Of a stretch of DNA of 64,000 bases, positions 1 through 9,320 are shown one piece after another. The number at the start of each line of letters is the position of its first letter. Position 1 is the stretch's first letter. The DNA comes from Promineifilum sp. (GTDB lineage: Bacteria > Chloroflexota > Anaerolineae > Promineifilales > Promineifilaceae): assembly GCA_017983515.1 (NCBI GenBank), contig JAGOBF010000015.1, forward strand, positions 29,059-93,058, given 5' to 3'. The notes beneath the pieces are model-generated. The model was not told the DNA's origin and searched no databases. It worked only from the letters and a program-made list of their open reading frames with translations. A program made the position numbers and the translations under genes.

Positions 1-859
1 CGGTCAGCATCAGCGCACAGCCGAAGAGCGCACGCAGCGATAATTGCTCGCCCAGCAGCAGCCAGCCGCCGATGACGGCGAAGACCGCCTCCAGACTGAG
101 GAGGATGGCCGCATCGGCCGCCCGGGCGTGGCTTTGGGCGATGACCTGCAGCGTGTAGCCCACGCCGACCGACATGATCCCGGCATAGAGAATAGGGGCC
201 AGCGCCGCGCGCAGAGCGGCCATCGAGGTCGTCTCGGTCAGCACGGCGGCGATGGTGCTGAGGGCGGCGCAGGCCATGAATTGCAGGAAAGCCAGCTTGA
301 CCGGATCTGTGCCGGGCGACAGATGGCCGATCAGCAGGACGTGGCCGGCCCACAGAAACGCCCCGACCAGCACCAGGGCATCGCCCCAGGCCATGCGCAA
401 GCCGCCCTCGATCGTCAGGAAATAGAGACCGACCGCGGCCAGCAGCGCCCCGGCCCAGACCGCGGCCGAAGGACGATGGCCCAACGTCAGCCCCAGCAGG
501 GGCACGAGCACGACGTAGAGGCTGGTGATGAAACCCGCCTTGCCGGCCGTGGTCGAGGCGATGCCCATCTGCTGGAATGTGGCCGCGGCGAAGATCACCG
601 CGCCCGCCAATGCGCCCCCGATCAGCAGCGCGCGATTTCCAAAGGCAACGACCGGCGCTTGGGTCGCCGCCCGCCGCTGGTCGAGGACGATCATGAGGGG
701 CACCAGCGCCAAACCGCCAATTAAAAAGCGGACGGCGTTGAAGGTGAACGGCCCAATGTGGGCCATGCTCGACCGCTGGGCGACGAAGGCGAAGCCCCAG
801 ATGACGGCCGTGAGCAGCAGAAGCAGATTGGCGCGGGCGCGGGGGGAGGCGGTAGACAT
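1..859 (-). CDS. DMT-superfamily (EamA) transporter, C-terminus cut by window edge
   Basis: Multi-pass inner-membrane protein of the drug/metabolite transporter superfamily, probably an exporter of small metabolites; the substrate cannot be predicted. The frame opens at an ATG at 859 and reads about 286 codons to the left edge without a stop. It shows successive hydrophobic segments, including LLLLLTAVIWGFAFVAQ near the start and a second EamA-like half. EamA proteins are usually about 290-310 residues, so only a few C-terminal residues are probably missing. It lies 17 bases downstream of the hydrolase gene at 877-1755 on the same strand, so the two may be cotranscribed. Confidence 0.85.
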   Translation of the reverse strand, partial: MSTASPRARANLLLLLTAVIWGFAFVAQRSSMAHIGPFTFNAVRFLIGGLALVPLMIVLDQRRAATQAPVVAFGNRALLIGGALAGAVIFAAATFQQMGIASTTAGKAGFITSLYVVLVPLLGLTLGHRPSAAVWAGALLAAVGLYFLTIEGGLRMAWGDALVLVGAFLWAGHVLLIGHLSPGTDPVKLAFLQFMACAALSTIAAVLTETTSMAALRAALAPILYAGIMSVGVGYTLQVIAQSHARAADAAILLSLEAVFAVIGGWLLLGEQLSLRALFGCALMLT

Positions 860-876
860 ACCTTGGGGTAAAGACC

Positions 877-1755
<879 letters not shown>

Positions 1756-1769
1756 GGGTAAAGACCTTA

Positions 1770-1884
1770 TGGAGAAAGCAGCCACAGATTTCGCAGATTT
1801 TTGGAGACGCATCCGGGAAGTCGGTAGCATTGCTAAGCACTTTGTCTTTTGGAGTTCGCGTGAAGCCTCTGGGCTCTGCTCTCA
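1770..1884. repeat. Intergenic copy of the cacagatttcgcagattt repeat family
   Basis: The gap between the hydrolase and moaB contains agccacagatttcgcagatt at about 1780-1800. Similar words occur at 12432-12478, 29765-29846, 39330-39385 and 49030-49060, always between genes. It looks like a decayed dispersed repeat. No gene is seen here. Confidence 0.5.
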
Positions 1885-2385
1885 TCAAACGTCGCGATGA
1901 TCCTGGCCGCTTTCCGGGCCGCCCGTCAGCAGGTCGAGGGCATGGGGCAAGACGGGCAGCAACACCTCCAGGTTCTCGCCGACCGCCTTGGGGTTGCCGG
2001 GCAGGTTGACGATCAGCGTCCGGCCGCGCATGCCGGCCACGGCGCGCGAGAGCATGGCGTGTTGGGTCACCCTCAGGCTGGCCGCGCGCAAGGCCTCGGC
2101 GATACCCGGCGCGTCGCGATCGATGACGGCGCGGGTCGCCTCCGGGGTGACGTCGCGCGGGGCGAAGCCCGTGCCGCCGCTGGTCAGGATGAGGTCGAGA
2201 CCGGCGGTGCACCAGTCGAGGAGGGTCTGGGTAATGACCTCGAACTCGTCGGGGATGACATCGCGCCGCTCGATGGCCCAGCCGGTGTGGCGGGCCACTC
2301 TGTCGGCCGCCAGCGGCCCGCTCTTGTCCTCGTAGACGCCTTGCGCCCCGCGGTCACTGATCGTCAGGATCCCGACCCGTCGCAT
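1885..2385 (-). CDS. moaB: MoaB/MogA-type molybdenum cofactor protein
   Basis: Predicted MoaB/MogA-family protein of 166 residues, the family that adenylylates molybdopterin before molybdenum insertion. The N-terminus RRVGILTISDRGAQGVYEDK and the motif TSGGTGFAPRDVTPEATR are diagnostic. The length is normal for the family. The ATG lies 4 bases after the stop of the PHP-domain gene (2390-4240), so translation is probably coupled. MoaB and MogA cannot be separated safely here. No other molybdopterin gene lies in the window, so its position at the end of this operon does not explain its role. Confidence 0.9.
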   Translation of the reverse strand: MRRVGILTISDRGAQGVYEDKSGPLAADRVARHTGWAIERRDVIPDEFEVITQTLLDWCTAGLDLILTSGGTGFAPRDVTPEATRAVIDRDAPGIAEALRAASLRVTQHAMLSRAVAGMRGRTLIVNLPGNPKAVGENLEVLLPVLPHALDLLTGGPESGQDHRDV

Positions 2386-2389
2386 GGCC

Positions 2390-4240
2390 CTATTCGGTCC
2401 GACTGGAATCGCCCACCAGCGCCAGCATGGCGTCGCTCAACCCGCCGTCGGTGACGCCGTAGTAGAGGTGGACGCGGTCGCCCTCGCGCGCGGCCAGATC
2501 GTAGAGGGTCATGTTGCTTTTTTGGCGACGATTCAGGACGGCGACGTTGTGACGCCACTGCGCGGTCGACAGGTCCGGCGGCGAGGTCTCGACCTGGGTG
2601 ATGGCGTAGTGCCACAGGCGGCGAGCCGACGAGCGAGTGACGTTGTTGATCAGGTTACCGTTGCGCAGGTCGCGCAAGGTGTGGTAGATCACGCCGTCGC
2701 GCTCCTGGCTGTCGACGTGCTCCACGCCGGTGCGTGGCGGTTCGAAGCCGCCGCGACCGTTGTTGCCGGCCGCTGCCGGCCGGGCTGTCTCGCTGCGGGA
2801 GGGCGGGGCGGGCTGTGGCGTGGACGCCGGGGGGGAAGGTTCCGGGCTGGTTTCCTGCACCGGGATGCGCCGCCCCAGGCCGCGGTCGACCAGGCGAACG
2901 ATTTCATCGCGCACGGCCAGCGTCGTCTCGGCCTCATCGCGCACATAAAACAGATTGTGATCGATGGCGTAGGGCGTATCGGGGCCGGGGGTGACGGTGA
3001 TGCGCACCACGGTCGTGCCCTGGGTGGGCAGGCTGTCGATCATCACTTGCGGCTCAGGGCTGAAGCGCTTGGTGATCGTCCCTTTCAGTGACTCAATCAC
3101 CTTTTGCGAATCGCGGACGCCCTCCGGCTTGGCCTTGGGGTCGGCCGGTAGGCCGACGTAGATCGTGCCGCCGTTGGTGTTGGCCATGGCCCCAATGTCC
3201 CGCAGGACATTGTCCAGATAGCCGCCGCGCTGGTTGAGGCTGGGGTGGAACGACTGCACCAGCGATTCGCCTTCTTCGCGCGCCGACTGCACGAAGTCTA
3301 CCGCTTTGGCTGTGCCGCGGTAGGGGCGGGTGAGGGAGTGGTCATTGCCGCGGATCACCTGCGCCAGGGCGTCGAACGTCACTTCCTCCAGCAATATTTC
3401 TGTCACCCGGTCGCCCACGCCCAAATAGGGCGAGCTGGACGATTCACGCATGAGGCGATGGGCGTCGGACCCCTGGATGCAGCGCATCGGCCGCGGATAC
3501 TCTGGCTTGGAGCCGTCGAAGAAGCGGCGCGTGGTCTGGTTGCCGCGCTTTTCCAGGTCGGTGACTTCCAGCGCGTGGAGATTGTGATCCTGGGTATAAG
3601 CGATGCGCGTTTGTCCGCCGAAGTCGATGCCGCGCAGCATGACGCCATTGCCGGAATTGGCGTGGGCGGCGATGACGAGGCCGCCGGCCTCGTTGATGAT
3701 CTGGTAGGCGGTCAGCACGTCGGACGTGGCCCCGACCGTTTGGCCGCCCATGCGCAGGGAGGTGGCCGGCACGCGCAACGTCAGCAGCAAATGCTCCAGA
3801 TAGTTCACCGGCGTCTCGGGCGGGAAAATGCCCAGAATATGAAAGCCGAAGGTGGCGGTGAACTCGAAGCCGGGCAGGACCAACAGCTTGCCCAGCACGC
3901 GCCGGTACTCGTCCAGCAGGCGTTGCTCGGCGGGGTCGATGCGGCCGCGACTCTCCAGCCACAGCAATTGCTCGACCTCTTTCTGCATGGCGGCGTAGCC
4001 GGCCACGGTGTTGTGGTCGGTGATGGCGATAATATCAAGGCCGCGGGCGGCCGCCTGGCGCAATATGTCCAGATAGCTGATGTGGGGCTCCTGATAGTCG
4101 CTGGAGCCGGGGGTGTGTAAATGAAGATCCATCCGCCGCCACTGGGGCGATGAGCGTTTGATCTTCGGGGTTGAATTTTGGGATGAGGCGGAAGTGCCTC
4201 TGGATCGGCCGCGCCGGCTCGATCCCTGATCTTGTGTCAT
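2390..4240 (-). CDS. PHP-domain metal hydrolase fused to an AlbA_2 (Schlafen-type AAA_4) domain
   Basis: A 616-residue two-domain protein. Residues about 37-260 form a PHP metallophosphoesterase-like domain, shown by [21 protein letters not shown] and later His/Asp positions. Residues about 310-440 resemble the AlbA_2/divergent AAA_4 domain, with the core [16 protein letters not shown] and [16 protein letters not shown] Pro-rich linker at about 450-480 leads to a C-terminal region of unknown fold. The start is supported by an AGGAGC Shine-Dalgarno site 8 bases before the ATG. PHP domains cut phosphoesters and AlbA_2 proteins often bind nucleic acid, so a nuclease or regulatory role is plausible but inferred. 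It sits between two small membrane proteins and moaB in one minus-strand operon. Confidence 0.8.
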   Translation of the reverse strand: MTQDQGSSRRGRSRGTSASSQNSTPKIKRSSPQWRRMDLHLHTPGSSDYQEPHISYLDILRQAAARGLDIIAITDHNTVAGYAAMQKEVEQLLWLESRGRIDPAEQRLLDEYRRVLGKLLVLPGFEFTATFGFHILGIFPPETPVNYLEHLLLTLRVPATSLRMGGQTVGATSDVLTAYQIINEAGGLVIAAHANSGNGVMLRGIDFGGQTRIAYTQDHNLHALEVTDLEKRGNQTTRRFFDGSKPEYPRPMRCIQGSDAHRLMRESSSSPYLGVGDRVTEILLEEVTFDALAQVIRGNDHSLTRPYRGTAKAVDFVQSAREEGESLVQSFHPSLNQRGGYLDNVLRDIGAMANTNGGTIYVGLPADPKAKPEGVRDSQKVIESLKGTITKRFSPEPQVMIDSLPTQGTTVVRITVTPGPDTPYAIDHNLFYVRDEAETTLAVRDEIVRLVDRGLGRRIPVQETSPEPSPPASTPQPAPPSRSETARPAAAGNNGRGGFEPPRTGVEHVDSQERDGVIYHTLRDLRNGNLINNVTRSSARRLWHYAITQVETSPPDLSTAQWRHNVAVLNRRQKSNMTLYDLAAREGDRVHLYYGVTDGGLSDAMLALVGDSSRTE

Positions 4241-4258
4241 TGCGATGTGCTCCTGAAA

Positions 4259-4513
4259 TTAGGGTCTGTCACCCAGAGCCGCAATCGCGCGCACCAGACC
4301 GATAGTTGTGATGCCAACCTTGATGGCATCGCCAGTAGAAATGGCCGGGGGGCCGCCGCGCGTCTCGCGCGCGGTTCGTATCAATAACCACGAGGTCATC
4401 AGGCCAAGTAGGGCGCCGACGGCTCCGCCAGTGACGAGCACTTTTGTTTGCCAATTTCCCTTTCGGTCCATGGCGGCGATTTCGTGGTTCATCGTCTTGT
4501 TAATTGTGTCCAT
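4259..4513 (-). CDS. Small hydrophobic protein of unknown function
   Basis: An 84-residue protein with one clear membrane segment (VLVTGGAVGALLGLMTSWLL, about 26-45) and a second weakly hydrophobic stretch near the C-terminus. It overlaps the end of the upstream membrane-protein gene by 14 bases and ends 18 bases before the PHP gene, so it lies inside an operon. An alternative start is Met15. I recognise no family. Confidence 0.65.
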   Translation of the reverse strand: MDTINKTMNHEIAAMDRKGNWQTKVLVTGGAVGALLGLMTSWLLIRTARETRGGPPAISTGDAIKVGITTIGLVRAIAALGDRP

Positions 4514-5123
4514 AATCGTTACTCCGTGTGAATTTATCCCAGAGTCCGTTGAGCCATTGGCGCAGGTAGGCGGCGCGGGCGTGGAGGGCGATCAGCGGCC
4601 GCCGCACGCGCTCGCCGATGCGTATGGCTCCATCCTGCAGGCCGTCGAGCAAACCGTCCAGTTGCCACAACAGGATCTGAATTCGGCTGCGGTAGGCCAT
4701 CGGTCCCGTCTCCGGATTATTCTTGCGCTGCTGGCGGCGGTTGAGCTTGAACGCTAACCAGGCGATCGGCGCGACGGCCATCAGGGCGATGAGCGGCGTA
4801 GCGATCAGGATGATGACCAGGGCCGACATGCCGGCGATGAAAGACGCCGCCTGTGGGGTTCGGATGGCGAAGGCCAGCACAAACAGCAGCACAAACAGAC
4901 CGACAGCGATGATGGCGGCGATGATGACCGGCGTGTAAACGTTGCGGCGTAAATATCGCCGTCGTGCTTCATCGCGAGCCAGTTGCTCGGTGGTGGGTCT
5001 GTAGGTTGTCCGGGAAGTGTGGGCGACAGGCCAATCGCTCGCGAGCGGATCGGGGGTTGTCGTCGCTCGCGGCCTACCGGTAGCCGGTAACTGCGACGCC
5101 GGCGGATAGTTTGCTGAACTCAT
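4500..5123 (-). CDS. Two-TM membrane protein of unknown function
   Basis: A 207-residue protein with a hydrophilic N-terminus of about 65 residues, a basic stretch (DEARRRYLRRN) and two hydrophobic segments, the first about 65-88 and the second about 97-125. A basic cytoplasmic tail with predicted amphipathic helices follows. It is the first gene of the minus-strand operon running to moaB. An extended -10 element lies just upstream at 5153-5158. I do not recognise the family. A scaffold or anchor role for the downstream PHP protein is only a guess from context. Confidence 0.7.
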   Translation of the reverse strand: MSSANYPPASQLPATGRPRATTTPDPLASDWPVAHTSRTTYRPTTEQLARDEARRRYLRRNVYTPVIIAAIIAVGLFVLLFVLAFAIRTPQAASFIAGMSALVIILIATPLIALMAVAPIAWLAFKLNRRQQRKNNPETGPMAYRSRIQILLWQLDGLLDGLQDGAIRIGERVRRPLIALHARAAYLRQWLNGLWDKFTRSNDYGHN

Positions 5124-5152
5124 GGGATATAAAATAATTTCCTAATCGCTCC

Positions 5153-5158
5153 ATTATA
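5153..5158 (-). promoter_or_regulatory. Extended -10 promoter for the 5123-1885 operon
   Basis: On the minus strand the sequence reads TGATATAATGG, a consensus TATAAT preceded by the TG extension, about 30 bases before the ATG at 5123. No good -35 hexamer lies at 17 bases, as is common with extended -10 promoters. Confidence 0.5.
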
Positions 5159-5401
5159 TCATAGTTGCCGTCGATATGCTTGAGCCAGAAGGGCTTTCCA
5201 ATAATCGGCCGATCTCGGTAACGCCGGTTTCTTGAACGGCTCGCCGACGCATCCCGCCGCCGGATAAGAACCCGGCGCTACGTTTCCAATCCCGTACAAC
5301 TGAAAAGCTGGGCTTGAGTCCGGTCATCGGCAGGACGTTCTTGCAGGAGCGGAGCGTTGAGCGAGCAAAATCCGGCCTGGCGCATCATTAGCTCTATTAT
5401 C

Positions 5402-5410
5402 TGGTATAAT
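5402..5410 (+). promoter_or_regulatory. Extended -10 promoter for the HhH/LEA-like gene
   Basis: TGGTATAAT is a perfect -10 hexamer (5405-5410) with a TG extension, about 65 bases before the chosen ATG at 5476. No -35 match is evident. Confidence 0.55.
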
Positions 5411-5475
5411 GCATTGCGTCATTACAGGTCGTAACGGGCCGTCTTCGGCCGCAAAACACACGAGTGAGGAAAAGT

Positions 5476-6180
5476 ATGTCCAACAAAATTCTGAACCCCA
5501 AGGCATGGTATCTGTTGGCCGCCGGCGCGGCAGCGCTGGCCGTCGACGGCACGCGGCGCATTCTCAGGCGACGCCGCCGGGGCGAGCCGGTGATACCGGA
5601 AGCAGTGCCGGCCGCCTTCCGGTCGGGAGCCAAGAAGGCCGAGGCCACCTTCGAGGAATTCGAGATCAAGGTTGAGGAACAGGCCGAGCCGATCGTCAGG
5701 CCGGTCAGGAAAGCGGCCGGCAAGGCCAAGGATGCCCTGGAAGACGTGGGCGACAAGGTTGGCGACGCGGCCAAGGCGGTTGCCAAGCCGGTCAAAAAAG
5801 CCGCGGATAAGGCCGGAGATGCGCTGGAAGATGTGGGCGACAAGGTTGGCGACGTGACCCGGGCGGCCGTTAGGCCGGTCAAGAAGGTCATGGGCAAGGC
5901 CGAAGGCGCGATCGAGGAAACCGGGGACAAAGTAGAGGAGAAGGTCGAGACGGCGGTTGCGTCGCTCAAGAAGGCGGCCGCGACTACGCCCGACGACCTG
6001 ACCGAAATCAAGGGCATCGGCCCGACGTTTGCCAAGCGGCTGACGGAGGGGGGGATCACCACCTACGCCGCTCTGGCCGCGGCGACCCCGGAGCATTTGC
6101 GCGAGGTAACGCAGGCCCCGCCCATGACTGACCCGGAGGAATGGATCGTCCAGGCCAGCGTGCTGGCTATGGCTGCCTAG
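5476..6180 (+). CDS. LEA-like amphipathic repeat protein with C-terminal helix-hairpin-helix domain
   Basis: A 234-residue protein. A short hydrophobic segment near the N-terminus (WYLLAAGAAALAV) is followed by a very Lys/Glu/Ala-rich middle with a 29-residue unit seen about three times. Each unit contains a variant of DALEDVGDKVGD followed by KPVKKA. The C-terminus (DLTEIKGIGPTFAKRLTEGG onward, about 178-234) is a helix-hairpin-helix domain of the type that contacts DNA or ribosomal-like targets. The start at 5476 is favoured over the in-frame GTG at 5464 because gagga lies just before it. The middle resembles LEA or apolipoprotein-like amphipathic helices. A membrane-tethered DNA-associated role is inference. 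Confidence 0.75.
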   Translation: MSNKILNPKAWYLLAAGAAALAVDGTRRILRRRRRGEPVIPEAVPAAFRSGAKKAEATFEEFEIKVEEQAEPIVRPVRKAAGKAKDALEDVGDKVGDAAKAVAKPVKKAADKAGDALEDVGDKVGDVTRAAVRPVKKVMGKAEGAIEETGDKVEEKVETAVASLKKAAATTPDDLTEIKGIGPTFAKRLTEGGITTYAALAAATPEHLREVTQAPPMTDPEEWIVQASVLAMAA

Positions 6181-6189
6181 CGCGATCAA

Positions 6190-6216
6190 AAAGGAGACGC
6201 CCCAAGCGTCTCCTTT
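6190..6216. terminator. Bidirectional intrinsic terminator
   Basis: An 11-bp perfect stem (aaaggagacgc / gcgtctccttt) with loop cccaa sits between the convergent HhH and peroxiredoxin genes. The A-run and T-run on the two sides make it usable in both directions. Confidence 0.9.
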
Positions 6217-6229
6217 TGCGAACTAGGGA

Positions 6230-6850
6230 TCAGGCGGAGGCCGAATCCGTTTCGTTGGCCGCTCGCCACCAACGGACGACCGTCGTCAGGTCAGGGTTAT
6301 CGCCGGCGAACTTGCCGTAATGGGCATAGCGGATGATGCCGGACGCATCAACGATAAATGTGGCCGGCAAACGCTGCGCGTCGCCGGTCGCTTGCCCCTG
6401 GGTATGGCCACGCGCCGCCGCACCCATCCCGGCCTTGATCGCGTCGGGGGCTATCAGGCGTAGCATGTTGCCCCGGCCGATGCCGTAGCCGGCATGTAGG
6501 GCCGGCTCCTCACGGGTGACACAGTCTACGCTGGGGGCCAGCCGATCGCCGAACTGCCGGGCGTGTTTGGGCTGCCCCAGGCCCACGGCTACCACTCGCA
6601 GCCCGGCCGCTTCCATGTCGTCTCGGTGCAGCTCCAACTGAGCTAGCCAATCGCGACAGTGAATTCAGCCGAAATGGCGCAGGAACGTCAGCAAGACCGG
6701 GCCGCCGGCCCAGTAGCTGGACAACGATACTTCCTGACCGTCAACATCGAGGGCCGTCCCCTCGGGTGCGCGATCCCCTGCTTCCAATTGTTTTAATTTC
6801 GCCAACTGCTTATTGCTCCCCTGCCGGGCCAACCTGCTACCGGCCATCAT
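6230..6850 (-). CDS. Peroxiredoxin-like AhpC/TSA protein, probable selenoprotein (UxxC)
   Basis: Read through one in-frame TGA (6667-6665), this is a single 206-residue thioredoxin-fold protein of the AhpC/TSA antioxidant family. It runs from MMAGSRLARQG through LLTFLRHFG, then TGA, IHCRDWLAQLELHRDD, VVAVGLGQPKHARQFG, to the end of a normal-length protein. The TGA is codon 62, exactly where this family has the peroxidatic Cys of FLRHFGCxxC, and Cys65 keeps the second position. Both halves are in the same frame, so no frameshift is needed. A hairpin 25 bases after the TGA fits the bacterial SECIS model. Selenocysteine insertion is the favoured reading; a Cys-to-stop mutation is the alternative. 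The gene lies 45 bases after the hydrolase/zincin gene on the same strand. Confidence 0.75.
6630..6644 (-). promoter_or_regulatory. Candidate bacterial SECIS hairpin
   Basis: On the transcript the stem AGCUC/GAGCU encloses the loop AGUUG. A further U-G pair and a GG/CC pair can extend it. The loop begins 25 nucleotides after the UGA and has G among its first two bases. As I recall the bacterial SECIS model, it requires a loop 16-37 nucleotides after UGA with a G at loop position 1 or 2; this hairpin fits. Confidence 0.5.
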
Positions 6851-6895
6851 TCGGATAAACCACGTTCAATATCGACAATTCTAACCGGAATGCAA

Positions 6896-8422
6896 CTATT
6901 TGTCAAGATTTTGCACGGGTTCTGTGATAGGGAGCACGACGCAGCCCACGCGCCGGGGATGGCCGCGCACGGGCGTAGCGGCCGGCAGGTCGCGCATGGC
7001 CCACAGGGCGGCCACGTCGCCGCCGGCGGTGATCGTCATCCACACCCCCCAAATCAGCAGCACCCAGGAGCCGACGGCGATGGCGACCACGGCGGGCACG
7101 ATCCCCAGCGCCAGACCCGGCAGCCACAACATGCGGCGAAAGGCCGTCGCGGCCATGGGACTATCGCATTGTATTTGGGGCGCGAGTGGGGCGCGGCCGA
7201 AGCTGAGCCGGGCCGCTCCGGGCCCCACACGACCAAAGAGGCGATAACCAATTAGATGGCCCAGCTCGTGGAGGAACAACCCGGCAGCCAGCGCCCCGAG
7301 TAGACCCAGCAGGATGAGCGGCCCCTGCCCCGCCGGCGGCCGCGGCGCGAATTCTCCCCAGCGCAGCTGGTAGGGTAGTATCAGGAATATCATGCCCAGG
7401 GGGATCATGGTGAAGGCGATCATCATCGCTGTGGGCGGCGCGAGGGTGCGCTCGGCGACGGGCTGAATTTCGGCGGCCGGTGATGTGACCTGGACGTTGT
7501 TCGCCTCTTCCTCGTGGGCGGAGTCCGAAAATGGCTCATCCGTCCCCTCGCCGGCCTCATCGACGCCCAGCGCCCGCCCGAAAAAGGCGACCAGTTTTTG
7601 GCCGTACTGCACCGGCTCGGCCGCCCAGCCGGTGGCGTGGGCGGCCTGGGGGATTTCCCACAGGGTTTTGGGATCGCGCGCCGCCTCAAAGAGGAAACGG
7701 GTCATGCGCTGCTCCAGGCCGCGGCCGGCGCTGATGAGCAGGATGGGCCGTCGCGCCAGCCGGGCCAGGGCGGCGGTGTTGGCCGGCGGCCGCTCGTCGC
7801 CCGACAGGCGGTCGATGGCCGCCTGGTAGTAGCGTTCCAGGGGGTAGTGATAGAAGCGGTCGAGCGCGCCCGCGGGCGGCGGCAGATCATCGACCGTGCC
7901 CAGGATCGGCCCGTCGACGGCGACGGCGCGAATGGCCACGTTGCGCGCAGCGGCCTGCAGGGCCAGCATCCCGCCCACCGACACGCCCATCAGGCCGACG
8001 CCCCAACGGACGTCGGGTTGACGCATGAGAAAAGCGACGGCGGCCAGCACGTCATCGACCGCTTCCAGGCCTCGCCCGAACCGCCGGCCGCCGCTGTCCC
8101 CGTGGGCGCGCAGGTCGAACATGAGCACGCCGAACCCGGCTCGCGTCAGCGCCTCGGCGTGATAGGCCATCGCCAGCCGGTTGCCGCTGTGGCCGTGGAC
8201 CAACACGACGGCGGCACCGTTCCGCGAGGGCACATGCCAGCCGGCCAGCGTGATACCGCCGGCGCCGGGGAACAGGACGTCGCGGTAGTTGGCCCCCCAA
8301 TCGGCGGGCGTGCGAAACGTGACCCGGAGGCGGGGCGGTCGCATGAAGAGGAACGCGGCCATCAGCGGCCGGAGCACCACATGAACGAGAAACACGAAGA
8401 AAGCCAGTTGCGCCAACAGCAT
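6896..8422 (-). CDS. Alpha/beta hydrolase fused to a DUF3267-like membrane zincin
   Basis: A 508-residue protein. An N-terminal membrane segment (about 5-27) precedes an alpha/beta-hydrolase domain with VVLVHGHSGNR, DLRAHGDSGG and nucleophile elbow LMGVSVGGMLAL (Ser near 147). After a linker at about 300-325, the second half has several hydrophobic segments and HELGHLIGYRLFG near 384-396. This HExxH zinc motif is embedded in a membrane region, as in DUF3267 putative peptidases. The fusion of a serine hydrolase with an intramembrane zincin is unusual. The downstream peroxiredoxin is on the same strand. Substrates are unknown. Confidence 0.75.
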   Translation of the reverse strand: MLLAQLAFFVFLVHVVLRPLMAAFLFMRPPRLRVTFRTPADWGANYRDVLFPGAGGITLAGWHVPSRNGAAVVLVHGHSGNRLAMAYHAEALTRAGFGVLMFDLRAHGDSGGRRFGRGLEAVDDVLAAVAFLMRQPDVRWGVGLMGVSVGGMLALQAAARNVAIRAVAVDGPILGTVDDLPPPAGALDRFYHYPLERYYQAAIDRLSGDERPPANTAALARLARRPILLISAGRGLEQRMTRFLFEAARDPKTLWEIPQAAHATGWAAEPVQYGQKLVAFFGRALGVDEAGEGTDEPFSDSAHEEEANNVQVTSPAAEIQPVAERTLAPPTAMMIAFTMIPLGMIFLILPYQLRWGEFAPRPPAGQGPLILLGLLGALAAGLFLHELGHLIGYRLFGRVGPGAARLSFGRAPLAPQIQCDSPMAATAFRRMLWLPGLALGIVPAVVAIAVGSWVLLIWGVWMTITAGGDVAALWAMRDLPAATPVRGHPRRVGCVVLPITEPVQNLDK

Positions 8423-8477
8423 CGCGCGTCATTATAACTCAGGTCGGGGGGAGGGAAACGGATGAGTGAACGGGATA

Positions 8478-8506
8478 TTGAATATCACCGGTCAATCGGC
8501 TAAACT
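8478..8506 (+). promoter_or_regulatory. Promoter upstream of the EVE-like/metG operon
   Basis: TTGAAT (8478-8483) and TAAACT (8501-8506) are separated by 17 bases, giving a standard sigma-70 layout about 125 bases before the ATG at 8631. A second possible -10 (TACTAT) lies near 8592. Confidence 0.45.
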
Positions 8507-8630
8507 CTGCGCTCGCAAGTTGTGTGATCTTGCCAGCCTTTCTTTCAACTAAATGCCGGAGCGTTCATTTGCGTGCCATCGGCTAAACAGATACTATGCT
8601 GCCGAATTTCAGAGGAGCAGAAAAATAGCG

Positions 8631-9317
8631 ATGTTCGAACCAAACGGGGTCTATCGTAATCGCACGGGAGAATATACTGTGCTCGCCGTCAACGGCCCGC
8701 GCATGACGGTACGCTATGCGGACGGCAGCGAAGCCGAACTCAACGTCAACATTCAGGCGCGCATCTGGGAAAATATTGTGGCCGAACAGGAGGCCCGCGC
8801 CGCCAGCAGCCGCCACATGCGCCAGTCCAACAAGGACACCACCCATTATATCAAGGCCGTCAGTCTGCCGCCGGGTGAGGAGCTGGCTTTTCCCGGCTGG
8901 CAGGAGCGCATCGTCATGGTCCCGACGCCGGAGCTGGCTCAGAAAATCAAGCCCGGCGACCGCTTCATTTATTATGCCATCGAGGCCCAGACTTTCTTTG
9001 CCGTCGTCACCATCACCGGCGATATGTTCGAGGCCAACCCCAAGCAGCATACCTATACGACGGAACTGGCCAAAGCCGCCTTTTTCGCCACCGACGTGGA
9101 CGCGACCGTGCCCGACCTGGAACACGGCGTCAGTATCGACTCCGTCGAAATGGAGACGTATCCCGATTTTGGCAAGCTCCACATCGAGAGCGAGTCTTTC
9201 TATCGCATCAGCGAAGATGACTTCGAACTGCTGGCCGAAGCCCTGACCGAGATCACCGAGGACGAGGAAGAGGACGTCGAAGAGTACGAAGACGACGACG
9301 AGGACGAGGTCGAATAA
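8631..9317 (+). CDS. PUA/EVE-like domain protein with very acidic C-terminal tail
   Basis: A 228-residue protein. Residues 1-45 look like a small beta domain (FEPNGVYRNRTGEYTVLAVN). Residues about 68-200 have the pattern of an EVE/PUA-like fold, with DTTHYIKAVSLPPG, PGDRFIYYAIEAQTFFAVV and later beta strands. The last 25 residues are nearly all Glu/Asp. EVE domains bind modified bases; assignment here is by pattern only. The start at 8631 follows GAGGAG, and the extra 26 residues of the longer frame look unlike protein. It ends 3 bases before metG, so the two are cotranscribed. Confidence 0.7.
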   Translation: MFEPNGVYRNRTGEYTVLAVNGPRMTVRYADGSEAELNVNIQARIWENIVAEQEARAASSRHMRQSNKDTTHYIKAVSLPPGEELAFPGWQERIVMVPTPELAQKIKPGDRFIYYAIEAQTFFAVVTITGDMFEANPKQHTYTTELAKAAFFATDVDATVPDLEHGVSIDSVEMETYPDFGKLHIESESFYRISEDDFELLAEALTEITEDEEEDVEEYEDDDEDEVE

Positions 9318-9320
9318 TCA

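Larger units (their letters stand above)
5124..5475. other. 352-base gap: two promoters and a GCCGG hairpin repeat
   Basis: Divergent intergenic region. It holds the minus-strand promoter at 5153-5158, a short hairpin GCCGG/CCGGC at 5259-5276 followed by gcgctacg, and the plus-strand TGGTATAAT at 5402-5410. The hairpin resembles one arm of the cruciform at 42219-42268. No coding potential that I trust. Confidence 0.5.
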
